DNA of 30,700 bases from Bondarzewia mesenterica (Eukaryota > Basidiomycota > Agaricomycetes > Russulales > Bondarzewiaceae). The number at the start of each line of letters is the position of its first letter. Position 1 is the first letter of the stretch. The notes below the pieces were generated by a model. The model worked only from the letters and a program-made list of their open reading frames with translations, was not told where the DNA came from and made no database searches. Location of the stretch: contig SGPL01000401.1 of the NCBI GenBank assembly GCA_004802705.1, forward strand, positions 1 through 30,700, in the 5' to 3' direction. Of this stretch, positions 1 through 10,146 are shown piece after piece. Both the position numbers and the translations under genes were made by a program.

Positions 1-2
1 AG

Positions 3-1214
3 CATGTAGGATGGAGGAGCCTCTTCTCCGGGTTTGAGATGCGGGGGCGGGGGCGGGGGCGGGAGGAGGAAGTCAATGTCGAGGGAGAGAGTGATTGCGC
101 GCGGGGCGGTTGGGGAGAGCGGGATGAAGGATACGAGGGCGGGATGATGGTCTGTGGGAGAGGCGAGGACGACGTGAGCGTGTCCGTCAGTCGTGCAGAG
201 GCGACGGTGGGCGGTGGCGGTGGCGAGCGCTGTGAAGAAGGGGGACTCGGACTCGAGTGACGAGGTGGGAAGGGTGTACTGGTAGACGTCAGTGCCCCGG
301 GGACAGACGAGCATGCCGGTGGAGGAAAGGTGCAGTTTTCCTGTAGAGCCGCGCAGAGCGATGGAAGGATGGACTGCAAAGGTGTCGGGAGTGAGGAGGG
401 GGACGAAGATGAGGAATATGGCATCGGCGACCTCGGAGCCCTGAGGATAGTATTGCACACTGTCACAGCAGAACATGTCAGCAACATCCCCACGTCGCAC
501 ACCCGACTCATAAGAAGGGACATGCCTGGAATCCCCGACAGCCCAGCATCCCCACCTCTCCGTCTGGCACACCCGGCCAAACTTGATGTCCTCGACCGAC
601 TCGCCGCCACGACACTCAAACGCACGCACACCACCGTCCGCGCGCGAAGCCGACCACGAAGAACGAACGACATCGACCCAAGGATCCGCCCGCCGAAGCA
701 CGTACATGACATCGTTCCCGTACGTCCCGAGCCAGCGCACCTCCCAATTCGGATAAACGAGCCTATATGTGAGCAAAAACCGACGCTCCCGCCCCGCCTC
801 AGCCTCATCCACACCCCCTCCCACGGCATCCGCCCTCACCCGCAACCTCAACGTCCAACAACACACCCGACTACCCTCCCCCTCCACTGCCTCCGCGTCT
901 GACGTGAGCACGACCGAAGCGACCTGCTCCTCCTCCTGCTGCGAATCGCCCTCGGACTGCAAAAAGTCATAGGCGGCCCACTCGTCGAGCCCGTGACGTC
1001 CCTCGACAGGCGCATTCGTCCACGCCTGCAGCCGTACACCGTCCCGCTGACAGTCGCGTGCGTCCTCCGCGCTCAAGCGCGCCCTCAACACGAGCTGCAC
1101 ACCCTTGCCCCCGTTATCATCGTGCGCCAGCACAGACGATAAGGGTTCCGGAATCGAGACTGCGTGGGTAGATCCGAGGGCAGGGGAAAAGTCGAAACTC
1201 GGAGTCTGGCCCAT
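3..1214 (-). CDS. Unidentified protein, N-terminal 404 codons (C-terminus beyond window)
   Basis: An uninterrupted reading frame runs from an ATG at 1214 leftward off the window edge, so no stop is visible. It starts MGQTPSFDFSPALGS and contains RLQAWTNAPVEGRHGLDEW, then a beta-rich stretch with LTYRLVYPNWEVRWLGTYG near residues 150-170, and further on a Pro-rich run (six prolines) written by the (GGGGGC)n tract at 40-62. There is no signal peptide and no clear membrane segment. I do not recognise the family with confidence; the aromatic, beta-strand-like pattern vaguely resembles the N-terminal sandwich of fungal raffinose-synthase-like (GH36) proteins, but I see no catalytic motif. The frame stays open for 1.2 kb with sensible protein composition, so I trust that it is coding, but not the function. 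Confidence 0.7.
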   Translation of the reverse strand, partial: MGQTPSFDFSPALGSTHAVSIPEPLSSVLAHDDNGGKGVQLVLRARLSAEDARDCQRDGVRLQAWTNAPVEGRHGLDEWAAYDFLQSEGDSQQEEEQVASVVLTSDAEAVEGEGSRVCCWTLRLRVRADAVGGGVDEAEAGRERRFLLTYRLVYPNWEVRWLGTYGNDVMYVLRRADPWVDVVRSSWSASRADGGVRAFECRGGESVEDIKFGRVCQTERWGCWAVGDSRHVPSYESGVRRGDVADMFCCDSVQYYPQGSEVADAIFLIFVPLLTPDTFAVHPSIALRGSTGKLHLSSTGMLVCPRGTDVYQYTLPTSSLESESPFFTALATATAHRRLCTTDGHAHVVLASPTDHHPALVSFIPLSPTAPRAITLSLDIDFLLPPPPPPPHLKPGEEAPPSYM

Positions 1215-1448
1215 CGATGGGGGGGAGTGAAGGGGAGAAAGTGGAGGAAGAGAGGAGGAATGGTGGAGAGAAGCAAAAGAGTCGGAGAGTACTTATCGAG
1301 GAATGAGAGTTTGTTTAATTAATGGAAGGGCTCGAGGCCTGCTCGTTCACCTCGAAGAAGCGCCGAGACGGCTCCAACTCGGTCAGTCAAAGACACGCCT
1401 CGTCCAGCCATCCATAATCCTTTCCCCGTATATTTACATCAACTCCGT

Positions 1449-3456
1449 TCACCCTCCTCGTCCTGCGAGTCCCCGCCATCGTCCACGTCCCCGCCCGTGC
1501 CCACCCCGATTGCCTCGATAGCCTCCACCGCCTCTCCGACCACCCCGTCCCCGTCCTCGCGAGGCTAATTGTCGCCTCTGTTCTCGTTCTCGCGGAAAAC
1601 GCGGTGTCGTCGATGAACTCGCCACCGGGGCCGCCACTGCCACCGGCGTCTCATTTCCCGCCCCTTCCTCTTCATCACTCTCACTCTCCTCGTCCTCGTC
1701 TTCTTCCTCCCCACTCACGTCACTCCCCTCGTAATCTTCATCCTCCGCTTCGTAGCTCTCGATGAATTGCACCACGAGCGCATCATCCACGATGAACTCG
1801 TTGTCTGAACTCGTCCCAGCAGGCACAGGCTGTTGCTGAGCCACAGTAGTAGTAGCACCCGCCCTGCTCGTGCTCTTGCTCGAACCCGCCGCGCGCTTCG
1901 CCGCCTGTGTCTCCCATCGTCTACAAAACCAAAATAGGAACAACAGCGGTCAAACGTTGAAAGCACAATATCGACGTGATTGTCCACGCACGCTTTCCGC
2001 TTCTGCCATTCCTTCAGCTTGTGGCCTCCCTCGCCCCACCCCTCCTCCCCGCTCGAGCCATACCCCTGTATGACGACCTTCACGATGCTGTCCAACGCGA
2101 AATTCGGGATCATGGGCCCGTTTTTCACGGAGAGCTTTGTCCTGCACAAGGGACAGGTAGGCGTTCTCTTCTGTAGATTGTCGTATGAGAATACAAGAAA
2201 TGAAATACCGATTCGTCAAGGAATGCACGTACGTTCTTCTTGATCCACTCCCAACCGCACTCGCCGCAAAATGAGTGCCCGCATGGATCGGCCGCATGCG
2301 CCGCGACGCTACACGAACCACAGATTCGAAAGACCAAGCAAGGGACGGAGATGAGCCACCCGCGATCCACAGAAAAGCATCAACGAACTCACAAAATATC
2401 ACAGCATCTATAAAACGACTCATTCAGCGCCTCCTCATAATTTCTGGAAATAAAATTCCACGTACATCGAACACGTCACCTCCTCCTCAAACTGACTCAA
2501 CTGCCTCCTCAGCGCCGCACCCGGCGACTCCATCTCCTTCCCCTTTCGTCTCTTCGTCGGCGTCTCCCCACTCTGCCGCGCGCGCTTGCTGCCCTTCTGC
2601 GTCGGTGTTAGCGGCGTGTTCTCCGCGCCCACGCCGCTTGCTTTGGTAGGCGTCGTGGGTGCGCGGATCACCGGAGCTGCGGCACAGGTACCCAAGATTG
2701 AAGTGAGCCGTTCTGCGACTGGTAAAACATGGGTAAGGTCTTACTTTTTGAGTTTGGGAGCATATTGGTGCCCACAGTCGGTACCACGTCGGATGTAGGC
2801 TGCGCATGCGCTGTATGCGAATAGCATTCAGTCATCGTACTGAGAAGGAATGATGGCAGAGTGCTCGCTTGCCTTGGAAGAAACGGGACGTCACCGGTGG
2901 TATGTTGCCTACCAAGGCTACGGGATCCCCGTGAACACGGAGATCAACAGAGGGAACGGTAGGCAAAGTGACAAGAGGAAAAATCACTCACAAGGCGCGG
3001 CACCCAAAGGCCTGCCCGCTCCGGGCACGGGCGCAAAGCGAGAGGAAGGAGTCATCTGTGGTACAGAACCAATGGCAGGAGAGAACCTCGATACGCGCGT
3101 CCACGGAGCCTCTTCCACCACCACCACCATAATGAGCTCACCCCACAAACGAGATACCGCACCGACTCACCGACCGCGCCTCGACTCTGCCCTCCTCTTT
3201 CCTCCCCCTCCCCCTCTCGTAAAATCCTCTCTTCCAGCGCGTCCACCTCCGCCAAAAACGCCTCGTCCACCTCATCAAACGCATAATCCGCATCCCCACT
3301 CCCACTCCCATCTACGCCTTCGCCCACACCCAATCCAGCACCTCCACCCCCGTCCGCTGCGGTGTCCGACCCGAGTCCGGGCACCGCGTTCCAGTCAACG
3401 TCCACGAACGGGTCCGAAAGCCCGTCAAACTCGTCCTCGCTGCTGCTCCGCGGCAT
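1449..3456 (-). CDS. RING-finger (C3HC4) protein with RGG-rich tail, putative E3 ubiquitin ligase
   Basis: Eight exons close in phase: 3171-3456, 2992-3111, 2745-2810, 2466-2676, 2393-2407, 2233-2308, 1992-2170, 1449-1920, giving 474 residues. The N-terminus is acidic with SDPFVDVDWNAVPGL, followed by a helical FDEVDEAFLAEVDALEERI segment and a Pro/Thr/Lys-rich linker with a basic KRRKGKE patch. The RING reads C226-x2-C229, C242-x-H244, C247-x2-C250, C264-x2-C267 (core DPCGHSFCGECGWEW). After it come an acidic Glu/Asp/Ser run and an Arg-Gly-rich C-terminus that could bind RNA. Exon 5 is only 15 nt and codes inside the RING. The RING makes a ubiquitin-transfer role likely; substrate and location are unknown. 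The start at 3456 fits the conserved-looking acidic N-terminus. Exon 2 uses a weak AAG acceptor and is the least certain junction. Confidence 0.88.
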
Positions 3457-4141
3457 CCTACGCGTGTCCTGGTCTCCTTTTCTTCTGAGTACGATGAGCG
3501 TCCGAGTCCGCTTGAGGATCGTCAAAGCAATGAGAGTCGAAGGGAGTGCGACGAGACGCGTCCGTCAGTCGAGTTCGCAACAGGTACTGTCGGGACCGCG
3601 TTGGTCAATACCTGTATGTATGCGTGTGAAGTCAGTCGCAGTCGCAATCGCGGTTGTTCGAAGCGCCGACGAGCGTGTCGAAGGATTGCACGCCGACGAA
3701 CAAGAACAAAGCGACCGTTGAACACAACCTCGCGGAAGACCCGTGGGAAAACGGCACGTATACCATATCACCTGACGTCTTTGAAAGATCACGAGCCGCG
3801 TCGCGCCTCCCTTTCCCCACTGCGGCCCGTCTGTCCGTCCCACCAAGCAGTTGTAACAAAAAATGAACAACGCCGCGGCTCTGCTGTCCTACTTCTGAGA
3901 CTCAGCGCGACTCTCATTGCGGGACAAACATAAAAAGAAACTCAGCGCTCAGGAATTACTGACACCCCACGGCACCGACGATCCACCCTCACAAGGCTCG
4001 GCCCACGCGCGCCTACAGGCTTATACACTCTCATGTAAGTCCTTACAGTCAAGCTCGGCCCGCCCCGACTCCTTTGAAGTTCTAAATTAAAATCACACTT
4101 TGCAAAGAAACACGATCAGACTCGACAACAATGATTTACAG
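3457..4141. other. Spacer upstream of the RING gene; no gene recognised
   Basis: Short open frames occur on both strands (for example 3654-3866 plus and 3632-3859 minus), but none resembles a family or has plausible splice partners. It probably holds the promoter and 5' leader of the RING gene. Confidence 0.45.
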
Positions 4142-4723
4142 CTAGCTGTTCATCATGATGCTCCACGAAAAACTCTGCACCAACAAACACCTAGCAACCT
4201 CAGCTAAATTAAATCTGTTGATGATGGTAGGGTGGGTATGAGACCGAACGGGCCAAAGATATTTCTGTTTCTGCCAAGTCAGGGCGAGGACGAGGGGAAA
4301 GAGCGGGGAGAGAAACTGCCACTTCTCCCGCGGCGTACGTGCCCGCGCAGCGTCCTTGGCGTTCTCCCAGTTAGGATCGCGAACGCCCACACTGTTTCTA
4401 TACTTATCGATACCCACGTTTGCCACGCAGCTCGCGCAAGTATGCGAGGATGCTCATGCTGAGCCCGCGAGCCGCGACCCATGGGACAAGCAGCTGCGGC
4501 TTGCATTAGGCTTGGCATCAGCATGCTGCCCAAGATACTCCCGCACGAACCATTGCACAACAGACACAGAGGCAAAAATAGAAAGACCAGACAAGCATTG
4601 ACTTGCTCTGGGTACTATTTGCTGCAAAAACCGGTGGCATGTAAGCGACTGATAAATACGAGGGGATACGAACACAACAATGGGAAGCGGAGAGCAGCGT
4701 GAATAAGTGAGTAAAAAAAACAC
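4142..4723 (-). pseudogene. Possible broken or misassembled gene: one frame open except for a single stop
   Basis: One minus-strand frame is open from 4723 to 4142 apart from one TGA near 4451-4453. Its two halves have protein-like composition: VVQWFVREYLGQHADAKPNA before the stop and GIDKYRNSVGVRDPNWENAK plus TPREKWQFLSP after it. I find no convincing GT-AG intron that removes the stop, and no family match. It could be a decayed gene, a gene broken by a one-base assembly error (such errors occur elsewhere in this window), or chance. No start codon can be defended. Confidence 0.25.
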
Positions 4724-4789
4724 ATAGTACAGACACTAGAACAAAGAGTAGAGTGGGAGAAGTCTGAGGAGTCTCAACAATCGTACACA

Positions 4790-5682
4790 TTACACCGACA
4801 CCGCAGCGACATTGTTTGAGCTCGGATGATGAGCTCGGACAGAGGCCGCGTGTTCCGGAATACCATCTCTGGGGGAGCCCCGCCTCCGAGTGCCCTCAGC
4901 CTGTTCACGAGCGGCCTCTCGAGCACCAGCAGACAACAACGAGCCGATGGCCATCGCGCCGCGCGAGCGGGGTGAGTGCTCCGACGAATTACTTCGGGAA
5001 GAGGAGTAAGGCGAAGAAGGCGCGCGGGGAGGTGATGTAGGTGAATGGGCGTTGAGAGCAGAGCGATGATACGGCTGAGGGGATTCGGATGTCCGATGGC
5101 GCTTGCGCGGATGAGACGACTGTGTGGACCGAAGTGGCTCCTTGTGGGTGCGTGGTGAATATGACGCAAGAGAGTCATTTGTCTGAGGATGGGAGTGAGC
5201 GCTCGAAGACTCCAAATAAGGCATGTCGTTAGGCCCCTGATGGGCTGAGGGCGGAACGACGTGGTAGTATTCTAGCATGGATCGGTGCAATGAAGCCACG
5301 GAAGCTATTCGCTGGATGAAAAGATCAAAAAGGGTGGTTAGGTCGAACGTCAAACGACAGTTAGCGTTGAGAAAAGTTTCATACCTGATCTTCGGCGCTT
5401 TTCGCACTTAGCATGGCCATCAGCATCTCTCTGTCGCCGTCCCCGCGAGTCCGGTATGCACCTAAGATCTCGCGCAAACTTGGAGGGGGTGGCTGGCGAT
5501 TGGAGGGGTGGGAGACATCAAGTTATCAGCGTCGGCACAGGGCGAAAAAGGCGAGTAGGACTGACCTGATCAAGAACGTGCCAAGTGGAAGCAATGAGCC
5601 TCTCTGGCCTGCTGGAGGGACGAGGAGGGAATTCGGAGAGAGCAGGGATTGCGGACGAGGGAGGGGAGGCTACGGAACCCAT
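4790..5682 (-). CDS. Unidentified, probably nuclear, Ser/Pro-rich protein
   Basis: Three exons close in phase: 5566-5682, 5385-5492 and 4790-5311, giving 248 residues. The core across exons 2-3 reads PPPPSLREILGAYRTRGDGD, then REMLMAMLSAKSAEDQ and RIASVASLHRSMLEYYH, which looks like a conserved helical domain. The second half is low-complexity Ser/Pro/His with a basic nuclear-localisation-like patch (HPRKRHRTSES) and an isolated hydrophobic motif, RGAMAIGSLLS. I chose the ATG at 5682 because the more upstream in-frame ATG at 5811 overlaps a TATA-like TATATTTA, which suits a core promoter better than coding. I do not recognise a named family; a transcription or chromatin-associated factor is a guess from composition only. 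Confidence 0.72.
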
Positions 5683-6881
5683 TGTGGGTGTCGTTGAGGG
5701 GCAAGAGGGACGAGACGAGGCGGGGAGGGGAATGGCAGGGCTTTTGAGCAAAGCCAAGTCCAAGAATCTATCTTTGCACCTCCGTGGGCCGGGGTAAATA
5801 TAGAATGCCAAGCCAAAGTGCTATTTTTTACTGTTCCGTACTCCGACTGCGGGGACATGTTTCCAAACAAGAGGATGGGTTGGCCCTAGGGGATACTTGG
5901 GAGACAGAGACGATGATGGAGGGAGAGGAGAAGGAGCTGTGCTGGGGGCGACGAACAAGACAATGGCACACGATATGGCGGTTGTTGCTTGTTTGCTGAT
6001 GCCCGGCTATTTTGGGCAAAACCCTTGGCGTTCAGTCTGCTGGACCTCGATGGAAACCCGATGTGACCTCTTTCCTATATTTATGTTTTTATTTTTATTT
6101 TTTTGTTTCATACGATTCCAAATTTCCAATGCGTCAAGTCGACTTGCACGGAATGTCACGTCGAACATTGTCAACGAACAATTCAACGGTCTGAACTGCT
6201 CGGAGGGATCGAATCCAGGCAAGCTGTCAGTCATGCTGTTCTTGTGATTGGCTGAGATCCCATAAATTGCCTCCGCGATAAAGGCCTCGCTAATAGTACC
6301 CGGCGCAGAAACAAAACTTCTCTGATAAGATAATTCTCTTGAACGTTACGGAATCCACTCCCAATCATATTTTTGCCCAGCCAATGCTGATCTCCTCCGA
6401 TTTTACCAACCACCACCGCTGGCACTATAATGCATGGGCAGGCTGAACAACCGCCTCATGGCCAAGCCTCCCCCCCTCCAATTGTGTTTTCCAACGAGCC
6501 TCATCTGACGTCTTTTTGCCTCGGGCAGCCCCTCTTTCTGCCACCGAAAGACTCCATGAGATCGCTTCCTTCCCGACTTTTCCCTGCCCACCCCACACGT
6601 AAAATATATCCTCTCTGGGAGAGAATATTGGGCGGCACCGAATATTCCTGCAGGCCACAAGAACGACATGGATCAGCATGGATCCCACCCCCGCCCTGAC
6701 TAGGTCCGTCGTTCCGACGACTTCAAGGTCCCGGTGCGTTGACGTTATTATACACGACTGCACACACCTCCACACATAATACGGTGCTCCTATAGGCTCC
6801 TATCAGCATCCTCAGTACCAGGAGTGCAATCGAGAAATTGCAAAATGAAAAAGTGGGGGACAGCGCTCAGCGCTCAGCCCT
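5683..6881. other. Spacer with promoter-like and AT-rich sequence; no gene recognised
   Basis: The part next to 5682 has a TATA-like TATATTTA near 5795-5802 (minus strand), consistent with the promoter of the unknown protein. A T-rich run lies at about 6076-6112. Open frames at 6007-6247 and 6403-6775 overlap on both strands and show no family features or intron signals. Confidence 0.45.
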
Positions 6882-7151
6882 TTAGACTTCTCCGTCCCAT
6901 TTCAATTGTTTCAATATGTCCTGCAAGAAGTTCGACCCGGGCTCAGTCCTCTTACAGATCGCGCGCCCCGGTAACGCGTAAGCCCGATCGGCACGAAAAT
7001 ATACAGAGAGATGATCCACCGCGTCAGCCGGTGAGCAGACAAAGATGACGCGCGCCGTGCCCACCCCCCCTTTCAGCAAGTTGACAGTCGTGTCGGGATA
7101 TCCATCGGGGTTAACATCGCCTGTCGGTGCTTGGCCGTTCATCAACATCAC
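6882..7151 (-). CDS. Small hypothetical ORF (up to 89 codons)
   Basis: A continuous frame ends at a TAA at 6882-6884. It reads NPDGYPDTTVNLLKGGVGTA, then RVIFVCSPADAVDHL and a tail of LQDILKQLKWDGEV. The composition is protein-like and the frame is preceded by an AT-rich stretch, but no family is recognised and an upstream exon could exist. It could be a small single-exon gene or the last exon of a larger one whose 5' part I cannot see. The start is arbitrary among clustered ATGs at 7140-7151. Confidence 0.35.
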   Translation of the reverse strand: MMLMNGQAPTGDVNPDGYPDTTVNLLKGGVGTARVIFVCSPADAVDHLSVYFRADRAYALPGRAICKRTEPGSNFLQDILKQLKWDGEV

Positions 7152-7434
7152 GCGTCATGCATCATGATCACTACACTGTACAGTGCATGTATCTTTATCA
7201 GCTAAAAAATGATTGATTTCTGTGTGCACAATGCTATGAATAAGTATCATGGATGCGTGTAAGTCGCATCGAGTCTGCGACTCCATGAGGAATGAAGAAG
7301 CCTGATCCAAAACCAACAAAAGAGAGAAAAAATCAACAGACAGCCCCCGGCACAGACTCAACCGTCCGATATCAGGAGCGCTGGCGCTGAGAGGTGCTGA
7401 CACCAAACCCGATCATAGCACTGTATTCATCATT

Positions 7435-10146
7435 TCAGAGCTCTGTTCCGTGCAAGGGCGAATGGTCGGACGACGAGGCGTTTGGACCGTTCGAATTGCT
7501 CTCCGCAGTCTTGTCCTCGAAGGCGAGGACCGCCTCGACCGACGTGCAAGCGCCATTGTCCGTCCAAGAACCCGCAGATCCTGATCATCAATTATCACAC
7601 GAACACGCGAAAGGGCGGTGAGAAATATTTCTGAGTTGAGCGCGCAGAACTTTTCATCACAAAAGAGAGTGATGAAGCAGGACTTGCCTCCGGGAGTATC
7701 CGCTTCCGTCCACCATTTGGCCGTCCACAAATGGCCGCTAGATTTTCGTGATGGGATGAGAGTGTGGGTATAGGATGGACGGGATGGAGAGACTTACTTG
7801 AAGGTCACCTGCTGCCCGCCGGTGTACGCGACCGTACTACTCCAGGCAGCTGCGCCTGCGCAACTGCCGGAAGTGGGTGTCGAAGAGGGTGCACTGGTCG
7901 TGGACGAGACCGACGTAGTCACTAACGTGGTAGTAGAGGATTCCGATGTGGCCATGGTCGATGTCGAGGTCGATGTCGATGTCGAGGTGGTCGAGGTGGT
8001 CTGTAAAGTCGTGGTTGCGGTCGAGGTGGTCGAGGTGGTCGAGGTGGTCTGTGAAGTCGTGGTCGTGGTTGATTTCGAGGTAGTAGTAGCCGTCGTCGAA
8101 GTTGCCGAGGTCGAGGTCGAAGACCCGCTCGAAGAACACGCGCTGACTGTTTACCATGACAATCAAGGCCGCCAGGACTCAGCATACAAGCAGGAGAAAC
8201 AGGTAGGAAAACAACCGTACTTGCACTCCAATCCCCGTTCGGACTGTTACTTGGCTGAGAATTTGTCCACCATTTGGCCTGAGACGAAAAAGAAGTACTG
8301 AACTTTGACTTCCCGACGCTACAAACAATCGGACATACCTCCCAGACGTATCTACATGTGACAAGTTTCGATTATTTGAGTGAAAAGACTAATTTGGGCA
8401 ATCATGAGTACTCACCCGCTGAACGAGGCTTGAGAGCCTGCGGTATAAGTGCTCCCCGACGCCCATGCTGCTGCCGAACAAGCAGGGAACGAGAAGCCCG
8501 TACCGCCAGAGGCGCTCAACGCATTCTTGATGGCGAGGTCATACCGATCATTTGCTAAGGCCTCAGTCAGTCTCCGCGACCACTGGCGACAAAGATGTAT
8601 CGTATCGTGAAACCTACCGTAGGCCTGCGAAGCATCCCAGAGCATGACACCACCGAAGGACGGGAAGCTGTTGCGCATCTGGACCGCGATGCTGCTGAGA
8701 TTGCCGATGGCCTGGTAGCCTCCTCCCGCCGCCGTGCTCGATGCTGGGGCCCCGATGTAGATCTTGACGTCTGGGTTGGAACTGATGTTTCTGGCCCAGT
8801 TGTCCCTAAAGCAATACAAGTCAGATGCACGCATACTACGTGGTATAGACCGGTCGCCCTCGCATTACCAGAGTCCAAAGTCCCAGTTCTAGAGAGCGAA
8901 GATTAATGAGAAAACTCAGAGAGAGGTCAAGAGGGAATGCGTACTGAAGCCTCGTTGAAGTTCTGCAGGCCGCATGGATTGTTGTCTGTATGATGATATC
9001 AATCGTAGGATCTATACGAAAGATCACGAGAAGACACGCACAGAATTGAACGTAGATAGCATCGAAATCGGCGGCATTGAGGGTTGCGCCCAGAGCAGCA
9101 TCGGGATAAACGCACTGCGGGGCAGCCGAGATGTAGTACCTGCGAGAGCGACACATAAGAGACGAGTAGACGGGCAGGCTTTTGTATTCGACGCTCACGG
9201 TTTACTGGCGCCGCTAGCGAGCGAGCGTATCTTGGTCACAAAAGCTGCATACCCAGTCGACGACCCAGATTCGATGTCCAAATCGACCCTGTGATGATGT
9301 TTTACGCCATCAAAAAAACGCGGAGGTAGAACGTTAAAACTCAAAATGAGGTATCGAGATGAATCGAGATTACCCGTCCAGGACAGCACCACCGAAAGGC
9401 CGGGTGGAGCTACTTCCGCCAAGGTACAAATCCCAGATCGTTTCCGCGAAGCTCTCAGCTTCACTGTCGTCGGTGAACCCAACACCTCCCGTAGCCCCTC
9501 CCAGGCTCAGGGTGACGATCTTGCCCTTCAAATTGGCAGAACTCAATGTCGGATGCCAACGCGGAACAGTCGGGCAGTGTACTGCCGGAGAAGGTGGCGT
9601 TATCCGTCGGGTTGCACGTCTAGATGCCAGGCAAACACTCAGGAAAAAGTTTGAAGGTTAAAGAAGACGGCTAAATTACGTTGGCGAGATTCATGGAGGG
9701 CAGTCCTCCCGTTCCGAAGAACGTGTTGAGGAAGGCGATGGGGATTACATCAATAGCATCGTCCTAGAATGTCACCAGTGAGCCAGTGAGTCGTGTGTTG
9801 TATAATGAAGCATGTGCATGACCTACTTCGCAATAGAAAGAAATTGTCTTCTGAAAATTCGCAGTATCACTGTGAGTCGCACCGTACGAGTTCTGGCCCC
9901 AGTAGCTTCGGAGATCCAATTCATCAGCCATGCTATTGACACTCTCATTCTGCAGTCATGGACTTACACAGCAACCTATTTTAAATCGCTCGAGATCAGC
10001 CTCGATGCATGCGAACACGGTCAGAGCAGACAGTATCAACGTACGTTATCGTATCGTGAGTTGTCAAAAGCAAGAATCTCGGGCACAAGAGCTGCCAAGA
10101 ACAGAAGTCCTGATAGAAACGGACGAGGCACACCAACGTTCAACAT
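7435..10146 (-). CDS. Secreted class III chitinase (GH18) with two CBM5/12 domains; one-base frame break
   Basis: The product hydrolyses beta-1,4 linkages in chitin. Sixteen exons are supported: 10045-10146, 9968-9975, 9827-9905, 9680-9763, 9374-9619, 9199-9288, 9042-9139, 8945-8985, 8869-8888, 8618-8805, 8416-8554, 8339-8351, 8221-8278, 7798-8146, 7688-7737, 7435-7580. The start at 10146 gives a clear signal peptide ([17 protein letters not shown]). The GH18 core includes [15 protein letters not shown] and the catalytic DxxDxDxE (D172-GV-D175-L-D177-I-E179, with Glu179 the acid). A first CBM5/12 ([13 protein letters not shown]) is followed by a Thr/Ser linker of about 90 residues, then a second CBM5/12 ([18 protein letters not shown]) and a hydrophilic tail. 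Exon 5 has one base too many: the frame breaks at a T-run (plus 9530-9532) between DIEFCQ and [11 protein letters not shown], and flanking phases also demand one base less. Corrected length is 569 residues. Intron 15 starts with GC. Confidence 0.93.
7930..8115. repeat. Degenerate hexamer repeat coding the chitinase Thr/Ser linker
   Basis: On the plus strand the units GTCGAG, GTCGAT and GTGGTC alternate imperfectly for about 180 nt. On the minus strand in the chitinase frame they encode strings of Thr-Ser and Thr-Thr-Ser, a typical O-glycosylated linker. Such a tract is expected to vary in length between strains. Confidence 0.85.

Noticed and set aside
330..902. 190-codon plus-strand ORF
   Set aside because: Antisense to the longer minus-strand coding frame at 3-1214; Arg/Pro-rich shadow composition.
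2850..3488. 212-codon plus-strand ORF
   Set aside because: Antisense to RING exons 1-2; low-complexity Pro/His/Arg.
6200..6225. GATCGAATCC-like T-loop motif suggesting a tRNA
   Set aside because: No matching D-arm, anticodon arm or acceptor pairing could be found around it.
7837..8166. Minus-strand ORF with repeated Asp-His-Leu
   Set aside because: Wrong frame of the same repeat; the Thr/Ser frame joins both CBM5/12 domains in phase.
7798..8301. 167-codon plus-strand ORF rich in Val/Glu/Asp
   Set aside because: It is the antisense reading of the hexamer repeat that encodes the chitinase Thr/Ser linker; no independent gene features.
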